Assembly (NCBI GenBank): GCA_029964075.1
Contig: CM057136.1
Location: 7,006,001-7,070,000, forward strand
DNA: 64,000 nt
Direction: 5' to 3'
DNA from: Patiria pectinifera
Lineage: Eukaryota > Echinodermata > Asteroidea > Valvatida > Asterinidae
In this document: piece after piece, positions 54,976 through 64,000 of the stretch
How positions within the stretch are numbered: position 1 is the stretch's first letter
Layout of the letters: each line of letters starts with the position of its first letter
Notes under the pieces: generated by a model
What the model was told of the DNA's origin: nothing
What the model saw: only the letters and a program-made list of their open reading frames with translations
Databases searched by the model: none
Translations under genes and position numbers: made by a program

Positions 54976-56064
54976 ATGGAAACTTCATCCAATGCACAAA
55001 TGACTACTAATTCAAACTCTACAGCAAAAGCTACAACTGTCTCAACACCATTTGCAATCTTTGTCAAGATTTTGATGGAAACTTCACCACAGGAAGCAGA
55101 AATAAATACATCCTCCAACTCAACCACAGAGGATGCCGTTTATCCAACTGCATCAACACCATTTGCAATTCTTGTCAAGACTTTGTTGGTCATCGCCATC
55201 ATTCCAAACCTCCTATTGAATCCACTGATGCTTGTCACTTTGCGTCGTGTCACCAGCATCCAGCCAACAACCAAAATATTCATGGCTTCTCTCACCCTGT
55301 CTGATCTGTGCAGAAGCATGTGGGGGATCCTAATCCTAACATCATTGCTTGCTGACACTTGGCTGTTGGGATCTTTTCTTTGTGCAGCAAATCAGGTGAT
55401 GCTATTCCTCTTTACTGCGCTCAGTGTTAGTACGCTTCTTCTTCTCACTGTGGATCGTTACATTGCTGTTTCCCATCCTCTGCGGTATCCCTCCATCATG
55501 ACCGTGTTCAAATCAAAGATAATTGTATGTAGCACATGGGCTACAATCATCGTATCTTCCACTCTGATAAATGGGATTAATCCTTTTTATACTATACAGG
55601 TTATTGGTCATAACAAGAGACTTTGTGTAGCAGAGACATATGACTGGAGAGTATATCTAATTCTTGTATTGGTGGTACTTGGGCTACTGACCATATTCAT
55701 CCTGTATGCACACATCGCCCTGATAGCTCGCAATCAAGCCCGACGCATTGCTGCTGAAAACCAAGCAGGCAATGGTCAAGGTGGGCAGAGAATAAACACC
55801 AGATCAACCACCACCATCATCATCATAACAGGGACTGTAATCATCACCTGGATTCCTACACTGATAAGGTTGGCAATAGCTTCACAAAACCAATGGGAGC
55901 CTTATGTCAGTTACTTGGCCTATAATTTAACAGAAGCCATGCTGTTGTCCAATGGCTGGATGAATGTCATTATTTACTACCTGAGGAACAAGGACCTTCG
56001 CCAGGCACTGTTAGGATTACTAACTGACTGGCGCCAAAGACTGTCCCAAAGATTCCGACCGTAA
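54976..56064 (+). CDS. Class A GPCR, cluster copy 4 (extended N-terminus)
   Basis: Single-exon receptor. From METSSNAQMT (54976) it has 362 residues; from the internal METSPQEAEI (55075) it has 329, the family norm. The N-tail is a duplication: STPFAIFVKILMETSP is followed 34 residues later by STPFAILVKTL, each preceded by a Ser/Asn/Thr-rich stretch with sequons. Core motifs are LLLNPLML, LTLSDLC, LTVDRYIAVS, loop 3 AAENQAGNGQGG, TWIP and NVIIY. I list the longer form because the frame is open and both ATGs are plausible. Which is used decides whether the first hydrophobic FAIFVKIL stretch is made. No intron is needed. Ligand unknown. Confidence 0.87.
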   Translation: METSSNAQMTTNSNSTAKATTVSTPFAIFVKILMETSPQEAEINTSSNSTTEDAVYPTASTPFAILVKTLLVIAIIPNLLLNPLMLVTLRRVTSIQPTTKIFMASLTLSDLCRSMWGILILTSLLADTWLLGSFLCAANQVMLFLFTALSVSTLLLLTVDRYIAVSHPLRYPSIMTVFKSKIIVCSTWATIIVSSTLINGINPFYTIQVIGHNKRLCVAETYDWRVYLILVLVVLGLLTIFILYAHIALIARNQARRIAAENQAGNGQGGQRINTRSTTTIIIITGTVIITWIPTLIRLAIASQNQWEPYVSYLAYNLTEAMLLSNGWMNVIIYYLRNKDLRQALLGLLTDWRQRLSQRFRP

Positions 56065-56948
56065 CTTTCCAAAAATACAGTCAACAAAGCATACATTTTG
56101 AAAGGATGTTTAACAGGTACCACAGGAATGCACAGACAATTTTGCTGCCTTATCCACAAGACAAAGAATATTTGGCTTTTGAAGGATTTTATTTATAAGA
56201 CAAGTAAACACTGCAAGACTATGACACCCCCCCCCATGGAAAAATTTAGAAAAAGATAGCCTTGTTATGATGTTATCACAATAAAGGACAGAAGACGATT
56301 TATTACCTAAACGTCTTACCATCAAAGCCTTGCACGTTGAGCCATCCAAGCAAACAACCTCATGATGGACTCATCTTGGTGAGTGCCACTGGTGTCTTCA
56401 TTATACCCCATGGCTAGGTGCTACCATACACGTAAGACAGGACATGTGAGGCTGTGTAAGTCCCTTAATTCTGTCCCCTTTAGAGATGTCTTGGACTTCT
56501 GAGCATTCATGAACTGATGCAACTCTCATCCCTGAAAAGTGGTGGAAACAAGAAACAAGAAAAAAGAAAAGAAATGAGTTGATTTACATGAACAGTTTGT
56601 ATATATGTACAAACATTTGGTTGTTGGAGATAATTTAAATTTGGTAGCAATTTAATAGATGATCCTGACCACGTCATGCACTATTGTGATAGGCAAATCA
56701 CCATATAATTACTCAATGTCAGGCAGATTGACAGTGCACTCAATCTGTCTGAATGATATTGAGCTACATGTACATGTTTACAGCATCAGTGATTCATGAC
56801 AGTAACTGATGGAAGAACATATTGCCAATCAAGAGAAGCAAAAGGATCACTCTAAAAACGGCCACCATCAATTCCCATCATCACAGTTGGACCTCATTAA
56901 TAGTGATTACAAATGACGGCGGACATCCCATGAATTGTGTTGCATCAC

Positions 56949-57155
56949 ATAAACACCAGATCAACCACCCCCATCATCATCATAACAGGGACTTTAATCA
57001 TCACCTGGATTCCATCAGTGGTCAGGTTAGCGATAGCTTCACAAAACAAATGGGAGCCTATATGACAGTTACCACTTGGCTGAAATGTTAACACAAGCTC
57101 TGCTGTTGTGCAATGGCTGGATTAATTATTTACTACCGTACCTGAGGAACAGGGA
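56949..57155 (+). pseudogene. GPCR fragment (TM6 to TM7)
   Basis: The bases encode the end of ICL3 and TM6 (tcatcataacagggacttta, cctggattcc), then the TM7 region (caatggctgga, ttatttactac) with frame shifts and a small deletion. The usual NVIIY is disrupted. It stops in a T-run at about 57155. Confidence 0.75.
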
Positions 57156-57359
57156 TTTTTTTTTACTTGTATCTGACTGCAGCCGATGCCTTTGCTAACG
57201 ATTCTGGCCAAAGCTCAGGCAGAATTGAAGAAACATCAAAAATCAAGGACACGTTTGGAAACTTTTAGGAAAACGTAGGAAATGCTTCAGTGATAACAAT
57301 CATCATTTCCCCATTGAGGTCATTTTAACCACTGCCATTGCCTCAAAATTTAACTACAC

Positions 57360-57757
57360 TTAGGCCAAAAAAAAAATAAAATAAGTCGGTCTCTGGTCAG
57401 CGCGCGTCGATCTTAATCATGCGCGTCAATCTTTTTTTTTTCCCAAAATGTTCCGCGGTAGCTCTAACAGCGCCCTCTATTGCCGCACCTCCTCAATTTT
57501 TTTTACTAAAGAGCACCAAGGATTTGGAAATTGCACCAAGGCAAATGATCGAGAGCACCAAGGCAAATTATGGAAGACACCAGTGTAATGAGCCTCATGA
57601 GGACACCAAAAAAAGCAAAATAGTACCCCACCTTGTCTGTACAATCCAAGCTTGAAGAAAAAAAACCAAAGGAAAAACAAAAGAAAAAAGCCGCGTCCCC
57701 GCGTCAATTCCGGAACTTTGGTCTGAACAGAGACTGAATATTTTTTTTTTGGCCTAA
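57360..57757. mobile_element. MITE with T-rich inverted ends, copy 2
   Basis: Opposite-orientation copy of 4940-5321, with complete ends TTAGGCC...GGCCTAA. CAC lies directly outside both ends, a possible 3-bp target duplication. Slightly longer through A-tract expansion. Confidence 0.75.
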
Positions 57758-57932
57758 CACAGGATTTTAGTTGATTGATGTTTCCAGAAATGAGTTGTGT
57801 TGCGACACATAAGATGCTGGCAAGATGGAGTCTTAATCAACCGCAGCATTTCTGTCAAAAAAAGAAGACGACGACTGTCCAAGCAATATGCTTAATACAT
57901 GTGATACAGTAATGAAATTCTCTAGTCGTCAA

Positions 57933-58185
57933 CATGGGCGTCGCCAGGATTTTTTCCTGGAGGGGGGGGGGGGCAAAAAAATTATGCCAAAAAATGCTTG
58001 TATTTCTCAACACATTCTCGATTTATCAGTTTTAGAGGGGGCAGGGACATTTTGCCCCCCCCCCCACTCCTTAAATTTACACCACTTTGTCTTCGCGCCT
58101 CTTTTTTTTTTTTTTTTTCTTTTTTTTCTTCTTTTTTTTTCCAGGAGGGGGGGCAAGTGCCCCCCCCCCCCTTGCGACGCCCATG
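57933..58185. mobile_element. MITE with CATGGGCGTCGC ends and 8-bp target duplication
   Basis: Ends CATGGGCGTCGC and GCGACGCCCATG are perfect inverted repeats, flanked by GTCGTCAA on both sides (57925-57932, 58186-58193). The interior is G/C/T tracts. The 8-bp duplication suggests hAT. It lies immediately upstream of the duplicated receptor flank at 58211. Confidence 0.82.
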
Positions 58186-58210
58186 GTCGTCAATGACTAG
58201 CAATAACCCG

Positions 58211-58480
58211 TTTCAGTGACTTTTTTGTCCTCTTCAAGGTAAACATACAGCACTTCGCAATATTGCACCACCATATAACTCTGGCTTCTCCATATTGATC
58301 TAGTCCTTAATTGTGTTATTTGAGCGATACTCTGTATTTTATTAATGACAATCACTGATGCACAGACAAAGACTCATCTTGAAATGAATTCAGGCTCCTC
58401 ATCAATTTAGTTTTGTATAAATAACCACTACTCTGTTTCTATCAGCCAGAGAATTGATATAGAAGACCTCAACACATCAG
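58211..58480. repeat. Duplicated upstream flank of receptor copy 5
   Basis: Aligns with 61333-61600 almost throughout (ttcagtgact, ccatattgatc.agtccttaa, tgtgttatttgagc, gactcatcttgaaatgaatt). With the coding regions and 3' flanks it defines a tandem unit of about 3.0-3.1 kb. Confidence 0.85.
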
Positions 58481-59004
58481 CTTGCACACAATTCCAGTTC
58501 TCAGTCATCGTATACATGTCATGTACATTGTGCATCAGCTATAGAGTAGCGAAGTGCGCTGCGTGTTCTGTTCCACGCGCACAGCTTAAGTGTGTCAAGA
58601 CATCCGAGCACGAACCAGAGTGAACCAGAACAATGAAAGCCGACGTCACAATTCGGTACTCTATACGTCCAAATGGATTTGAAGTACCTGTGTATACTTT
58701 GTCTCACAGATAACTTTCACTGTGCCAGTTGACGTTACCAATGAACTTAACATATTCTGATGGAGTATTTTATGGAATATGATGGAAACTTTTTCATCAA
58801 TTCTTTAATAAGCCTTTTCTTCAGATGAACATTATTTATGTACATGTAACTGTGCAAGTACATGCCAACTGCAACATGAATACTACTGAAAATTTCTTCA
58901 AAGCAACAAACCTCACTTTTGATCAGGCTTTCGAAAAAAAAAGTACTTAAACAATAGGCACTGTACATAATGCTGTAACCTCTGCTTCTACCAAACAAGC
59001 AACA

Positions 59005-59991
59005 ATGGAAACACCAAGTGCAGCTCAAATAAACACATCCTCCAACTCAACCACAGAGGAAGACGAGTTTGGAACTGCATCAACACCATTTGAATTTTTT
59101 GTCAAGACTTTGTTGGTCCTCGCCATCTTTCCAAACCTCCTGCTGAATCCACTGATGCTTGTCACTTTGCGTCGTGTCACCAGCATCCAGCCAACAACCA
59201 AACTATTCATGGCTTCTCTCACCCTGTCTGATCTGTGCAACAGCTTATGGTGGATCCTTAACTTAATAGAATTATTTAATGGAACTTGGTTCATGGGTGA
59301 ATTTCTGTGTGCAGCAACTCTGGTGATGTCATTGCTCTTTACTGGGCTCAGTGTTAGTACGCTTCTTCTTCTCACTGTGGACCGTTACATTGCTATTTCC
59401 CATCCTTTGCGGTACCCCTCAATAATGACTGTGTTCAAATCAAAGATAATTGTATGTAGCACATGGGCTACAATCATCGTATACTCCATTCTCATATATG
59501 GCATCGATCATCATGCTATTTTGGTTACTGGTCATAACAAGAAAATTTGTGTAGCAAAGACACATGACTGGACAACCAATTCAATTCTTGTATTAGGAGC
59601 ACTTGAGCTACTGACCATATTCATCCTGTATGCACACATCGCCCTGATAGCTCGCAATCAAGCCCGACGCATTGCTGCTGAAAACCAAGCGGGCAACGGT
59701 CAAGGTGGGCGGGGAATAAACACCAGATCAGCCACCACCATCATTATCATAACGGGGACAGTCATCATCACCTGGATTCCTATACTGATTTTGTTGTCAC
59801 CAATAGTTCCACAAAACCAATTGGAGACTAATGATGGTTACTTGGCGTTCACGTTCACACAAGCTCTGTTGTTATCCAATGGCTGGATGAATGTTGTTAT
59901 TTACTACCTGAGGAACAGGGATCTTCGCCAGGCACTGTGTGGCATGCTTTCTGACTGGCGCAAAAGCCTGTCTCAAAGACTCTGCGGTTAG
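59005..59991 (+). CDS. Class A GPCR, cluster copy 5
   Basis: Intact 328-residue single-exon receptor starting METPSAAQIN. The N-tail has sequons N10 and N14, and a further sequon N92 (NGT) falls in extracellular loop 1, which is not seen in the minus-strand copies. Motifs: LLLNPLML (TM1), LTLSDLC (TM2), D126-R127-Y128, C102, loop 3 AAENQAGNGQGG, ITWIP and NVVIYYLRN. It is a tandem duplicate of copy 6 with matching 5' and 3' flanks. TM4 to TM5 (GIDHHAILVTGHNKKIC, then WTTNSILVLG) differs clearly from copy 6. Ligand unknown. Confidence 0.9.
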   Translation: METPSAAQINTSSNSTTEEDEFGTASTPFEFFVKTLLVLAIFPNLLLNPLMLVTLRRVTSIQPTTKLFMASLTLSDLCNSLWWILNLIELFNGTWFMGEFLCAATLVMSLLFTGLSVSTLLLLTVDRYIAISHPLRYPSIMTVFKSKIIVCSTWATIIVYSILIYGIDHHAILVTGHNKKICVAKTHDWTTNSILVLGALELLTIFILYAHIALIARNQARRIAAENQAGNGQGGRGINTRSATTIIIITGTVIITWIPILILLSPIVPQNQLETNDGYLAFTFTQALLLSNGWMNVVIYYLRNRDLRQALCGMLSDWRKSLSQRLCG

Positions 59992-60180
59992 GTTTAAGCA
60001 ACGCCTTAAAACTTCAATGAGAAAGTAACAGGCTTCGGCAAGGATTGTTCCCAGGTAAGTCATCTGTATCTTCAGAGACTGAGTGGGAGAATACACTGGC
60101 AGAATGTCTTATGTGACTAGATAAGCCACCAAGCAGTCTCACCAGAATTTTAATTCAGAATGAGGAAATTCAAATTTGAG
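59992..60180. repeat. Duplicated 3' flank of receptor copy 5
   Basis: Near-identical to 63020-63210 (tttaagcaacgcc, caatgagaaagtaacaggct, tcttatgtgactagataagc). The conservation continues to about 60190, where copy 5 carries the inserted element at 60200. Confidence 0.85.
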
Positions 60181-60199
60181 ATGAAGTTGGACAAATTAA

Positions 60200-60535
60200 C
60201 CCTCCTACAGTATGAACAGTGACAGATAGTATAAAAATATCAATCCTCTTCCCTGCAATGCCTTTACACAGGCTAGTCACCAACAGTCATATCATATTTC
60301 AAGCAAGCACAGTGATTAGTCAAATTCAGTCGACTGACAAAAGTAGGCAAGTGGTAGGCACAGCTGGCTTATCATTCACCTACAGTCAAAGCATAACTAT
60401 CAAGTTACACAATCAGTCAAAGCCAATCAATCCTGCTTTATGTAGGCTGGGAGCTCTTAACTGTTAAAAACGGTCACCCGATTGATTTTAACTGAAAAGA
60501 CAACTTTGCACAGACTATATGTTTGCATAGGAGGG
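60200..60535. mobile_element. 336-bp TTAA-targeted MITE (piggyBac-like)
   Basis: CCCTCCTA at the left and TAGGAGGG at the right are inverted and flanked by TTAA (60196-60199, 60536-60539). The paralogous flank of copy 6 has a single attaaggg at 63221-63228 at the same point and no insertion. TTAA duplication and CCCT-type ends fit piggyBac. No coding frame. Confidence 0.85.
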
Positions 60536-61332
60536 TTAATTGAGGGTGGGTATAATCCAATTAACAAAAACACAAAGGGATACCGAAGAGGAAAAATAAC
60601 AAATTTAATTAGTGAACAAAGAAGGGGAAAAAAACAACAACATACCAAATTCAGGTTTGGCCAGTTGTTATTTTTTGCACGCAGTCATGGAAATAATCAC
60701 ATTTAAGTTGGAACCCTGTCATAGAATCTGGTTAAAAGAGAGAAAGAAACAAGCAAATATAAAAACACTTATACGGTAGGTCGCATCTCAAAAGACGGAT
60801 AAAAGAGGACTTTTTGGTTACAAAAGACAGGGGACAAGATTCATTTCAAAGTCTCATTCTTCCAATTGTTACAATTCAGATATTGGCTATGTGACAATCA
60901 AAAGCAGACCAACAAATTGAAATAAAGTTTCCTATGAGCTTGGGAAGAATCCTAACAGACCCAAATATATCAGTCTCCGACATTTCAGGGCCATCCCAAC
61001 AAACCTGCACCTTATTTCATGAAACTCATCGTAACTTAGGATGCGACGCAGCTGCAACGCGTCCTGCGTTCCATTTTACAGAACACGTCGTACGTGCGAC
61101 CCGTCATATGTGTATTTATAGCTTAACTCGGTGACTGTTTTATGTATTTAGTCAGCATACAGTAAATAGTCATCTGATATTCAACAAAGAGTCGTGGGAT
61201 CTCGCTCAAAATTTGTTAAAACGTAGGACTAAATGGCGGCCGTGTGAGGCAATTTTGAAGGAAAGAAGGTTACCTCATTTTTATTATTCCATGTAGGCCA
61301 TTCACGTGCTACTTACAAAATAAACAAAGAAC

Positions 61333-61600
61333 CTTTTCAGTGACTTTTTGTCCTCATGCAAGTAAACGTTTAGCAGTATGCAATATTGCATCACCATATT
61401 ACTCTGGCTTCTCCATATTGATCAAGTCCTTAATTGTGTTATTTGAGCAATACTCTGTATTTTATTAATGATAAAGAGCACATAATGACAATTACTGATG
61501 CACAGACAGAGACTCATCTTGAAATGAATTCAGGCTCCTCATCAAGTATTGTGGCCTGTTTGTTGGTTCTATACATTTTGGATGCAAATTAAAGTCTCCT
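61333..61600. repeat. Duplicated upstream flank of receptor copy 6
   Basis: Partner of 58211-58480. The distance between the paired flanks (3.1 kb) and between the two start codons (3.0 kb) agrees, apart from small indels. Confidence 0.85.
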
Positions 61601-61972
61601 TTGGCTTCATGTCCACTTCACTACTCTGTTTCTATCAGCCATAGATTTGGCGCAGAAGACCTCAAATCATCAGATTGCATACAATTCTTAGTCACCGGTA
61701 CTTGTCCTCGGCTTGAAGTACCTGTATATTTTGCCTCTGATACAACTTTCATTGTACATTGTACATGCACCAGAAGTCGGCGTATGGAGTATTCTATGGA
61801 TTTTGAGAGCATAAGGTATTTCTTCAAATCTTCAATAAGCATTTTCTTCAGATGAACATTAATTTCTTGCGCAGGAACATGTCCATAGTAACATGAATAT
61901 TACGGAAAATTTCTTGAGAGCAACAAACCTCACCTTTGGATCAGGCTTTCAAAAAAGTACTTAAACAATAGG

Positions 61973-61981
61973 TATATATAA
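61973..61981 (+). promoter_or_regulatory. TATA-box-like sequence upstream of receptor copy 6
   Basis: TATATATAA lies 52 bases upstream of the ATG at 62033. The homologous place before copy 5 reads gcactgtacataat, so the box is not conserved. Weak evidence only. Confidence 0.3.
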
Positions 61982-62032
61982 CGTCGCAACTCTGCTTCTG
62001 CTAAAGGAAATTTGCCTACTCGTCAAGGAACA

Positions 62033-63019
62033 ATGGAAACCACACCAAGTGCAGTAGAAACCAACACATCCTCCAACTCAACCACAGAGGAATCTGAGTT
62101 TGTAACTGCATCAACACCATTTGAAATTTTTGTCAAGACTTTGATGGTCCTCGCCATCGTTCCCAACCTCCTACTGAATCCACTGATGCTTGTCACTTTG
62201 CGTCGTGTCACCAGCATCCAGCCAACAACCAAACTATTCATGGCTTCTCTCACCCTGTCTGATCTGTGCAACAGCTTATGGTGGATCCTTTACTTAATAG
62301 CATTGTTTGCTGGAACTTGGTTCATGGGTGAATTTCTTTGTGAAGCAAATCTGATGATGTCATCGCTCTTTAATGCACTTAGTATTTGTGCACTTCTTCT
62401 TCTCACTGTGGACCGTTACATTGCTATTTCCCGTCCTTTGCGGTACCCCTCAATAATGACTGTGTTAAAATCAAAGATAATTGTATGTAGCACATGGGCT
62501 ACAATCATCGTATCCTCCATTCTCATATATAGGAATAATTCTTTCACTATTTTGGTTATTGGTCATAACAAGGACATTTGTGCACCAAAGACATTTGATT
62601 GGAGAGGATATGTAATGCTTGTAATAATAGCAGTTGCGCCACTCCCCATATTCATCCTGTATGCACACATCGCCCTGATAGCTCGCAAGCAAGCCCGACG
62701 CATTGCTGCTGAAAACCAAGCAGGCAATGGTCAAGGTGGGCAGAGAATAAACACCAGATCAACCACCACCATCATCATCATAACAGGGACTTTAATCATC
62801 ACCTGGATTCCTTTACTGATATCGTTCGCAATAGCTTCACAAAACCAATGGGAGCTTTACGACAGTTTCTTGGCCTTCATGTTCACACAAGCTCTGATGT
62901 TATCCAATGGCTGGATGAATGTTGTTATTTACTACCTGAGGAACAGGGATCTTCGCCTGGCACTGTGTGGCATGCTTTCTGACTGGCGCAAAAGCCTGTC
63001 CCAAAGACTCTGGGGTTAG
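62033..63019 (+). CDS. Class A GPCR, cluster copy 6
   Basis: Intact 328-residue single-exon receptor. The start at METTPSAVET (62033) matches the family; an in-frame ATG at 62012 would add MPTRQGT. N-tail sequons lie at N11 and N15. Motifs: NLLLNPLML, LTLSDLCNSLWW, D127-R128-Y129, ITWIPLLI, NVVIYYLRNRDLR. Extracellular loop 2 has IYRNNSFTILVIGHNKDIC with an extra sequon NNS, absent from copy 5. TM5 (VMLVIIAVAPLPIFILY) also differs, whereas loop 3 and TM6 are nearly identical at the DNA level. A tandem duplicate of copy 5. Ligand unknown. Confidence 0.9.
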   Translation: METTPSAVETNTSSNSTTEESEFVTASTPFEIFVKTLMVLAIVPNLLLNPLMLVTLRRVTSIQPTTKLFMASLTLSDLCNSLWWILYLIALFAGTWFMGEFLCEANLMMSSLFNALSICALLLLTVDRYIAISRPLRYPSIMTVLKSKIIVCSTWATIIVSSILIYRNNSFTILVIGHNKDICAPKTFDWRGYVMLVIIAVAPLPIFILYAHIALIARKQARRIAAENQAGNGQGGQRINTRSTTTIIIITGTLIITWIPLLISFAIASQNQWELYDSFLAFMFTQALMLSNGWMNVVIYYLRNRDLRLALCGMLSDWRKSLSQRLWG

Positions 63020-64000
63020 GTTTAAGCAACGCCTTTAAAACTTCAATGAGAAAGTAACAGGCTTTGGCAAGATTGTTCCCAGGTAAGTCATCTGTATCTT
63101 CAGAGACTGAGTGGGAGAATACACTGGCAGAATGTCTTATGTGACTAGATAAGCCACCAAGCAGTCTCACCAGAATTTTAATTCAGAATGAGGAAATTCA
63201 AATTTGAGAATTTGGACAACATTAAGGGTGGGTGTAATCAAATTAACAAAAGCAAAGGGATACTGAAGGGGACGAATAATTCATTTTTAAGGCAAACAAA
63301 GAAAAAAAAAGGAACATCATACCGAATTCAGGTTTGGCCAGTAGTTATTCTTTGCATGCAGACATAGAAATAATCACTGCTCAGTTGGAACCCTGTCATG
63401 GCATCTGGGATTAAAGGGAGAAAGAAACGAGCACATAAAGATAAAAAAAAACATTTATAGCTCACATCTCACAAGATAAATAAAAGAGGACTATGTGGTC
63501 ATAAAAGACAAGGGACAAGATTCATTTTGAAGTTCATTTTGCAAGTTGTTGCAATTAAGACATTCTAGCAAAGCTACTCTCTATATAGGCCCATCTTTAG
63601 CAGTACAACTGGTACCTTGATCACATCAAGTGGCCTAGTCCTACAGTTTAACATACATTATTAACCTAACATATATCATAAAATGTTCACCAACAAGGGC
63701 ATTTTGTTAATGTCTTTTGAAAGTATTTGTTGCATCACATACATGTTTGCCTTTTATTTCACCAGGATATCACTAAAAATGTCCAAGGTGTAACTTAGAA
63801 AAAGGGTTTTGTCTGTCACAGGCACTGGCATTTGTGCATACTCATCTATCTCACTGTGATATTTCAAACAATGTAGGAGTTGGTGGGGCTTTGCGGCAGT
63901 ACTTCAATGATATTACAAGTACTAGTAGATTATACCATGAAAATAATGATCACCCAATTAGTTAAATGAACAAAAACAATTAATTTACAAAATGTAAAAA
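63020..64000. other. 3' flank of receptor copy 6 and right edge
   Basis: 63020-63560 repeats the flank of copy 5 (59992-60900 without its inserted element). The last 440 bases are AT-rich with no gene that I recognise. Confidence 0.6.

Overview
The window is animal nuclear DNA, most likely from a marine invertebrate deuterostome. An echinoderm is my best guess and I cannot settle it. The reasons are spliced genes with GT-AG introns, a lineage-style tandem expansion of intronless class A GPCRs, a TPR-CHAT protein, tRNA-derived SINEs, a DIRS-type retroelement and very dense MITE and foldback repeats. There are no operons, CRISPR arrays or bacterial features.

Layout. (1) 0.4-5.9 kb, minus strand: the first five coding exons of an SLC15A4-like proton-coupled peptide/histidine transporter; its 3' part lies beyond the left edge. 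Its introns carry a LINE remnant with a SINE nested inside it, a second SINE, a hAT fragment and a MITE. (2) 8.5-13.4 kb: a nearly complete, degraded DIRS1-type tyrosine-recombinase retroelement on the minus strand. It has inverted terminal repeats, an internal complementary region, a gag-RT reading frame, a truncated RNase H and a frameshifted recombinase. (3) 13.4-19.3 kb: no gene, mobile-element debris. (4) 19.3-23.2 kb, plus strand: a two-exon gene for a protein of about 1113 residues with N-terminal TPRs and a C-terminal CHAT caspase-like protease domain with an intact His/Cys dyad. (5) 23.3-31.4 kb and 34.7-38.5 kb: nested DNA-transposon derivatives, many with readable inverted ends and target-site duplications. 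(6) 31.4-63 kb: a cluster of closely related single-exon rhodopsin-like GPCRs. Three intact genes lie on the minus strand (33.5, 39.6 and 48.9 kb) and three on the plus strand (55.0, 59.0 and 62.0 kb). At least six broken copies and orphan flanking copies lie among them. The orientation switches near 54 kb.

How the parts relate. The GPCRs are recent tandem duplicates. Their flanks are duplicated too, and comparing paralogous flanks reveals empty sites for two inserted elements. The intracellular loop 3 and TM6 region is almost invariant while the extracellular loops and several TM segments differ. That pattern fits receptors with varied ligands and shared coupling, as proposed for other invertebrate GPCR expansions, but this is inference. 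The TPR-CHAT gene and the SLC15A4-like gene are single copies here. Both families have links to innate immunity in other organisms, but nothing in the sequence links the two genes beyond proximity.

The observations I would follow first are the TPR-CHAT gene and its odd exon 1/intron boundary, and a 660-bp element at 48.0-48.7 kb with perfect 44-bp inverted ends that encloses 13 degenerate tandem copies of its own terminal motif. All family assignments come from reading motifs. No database search was possible.
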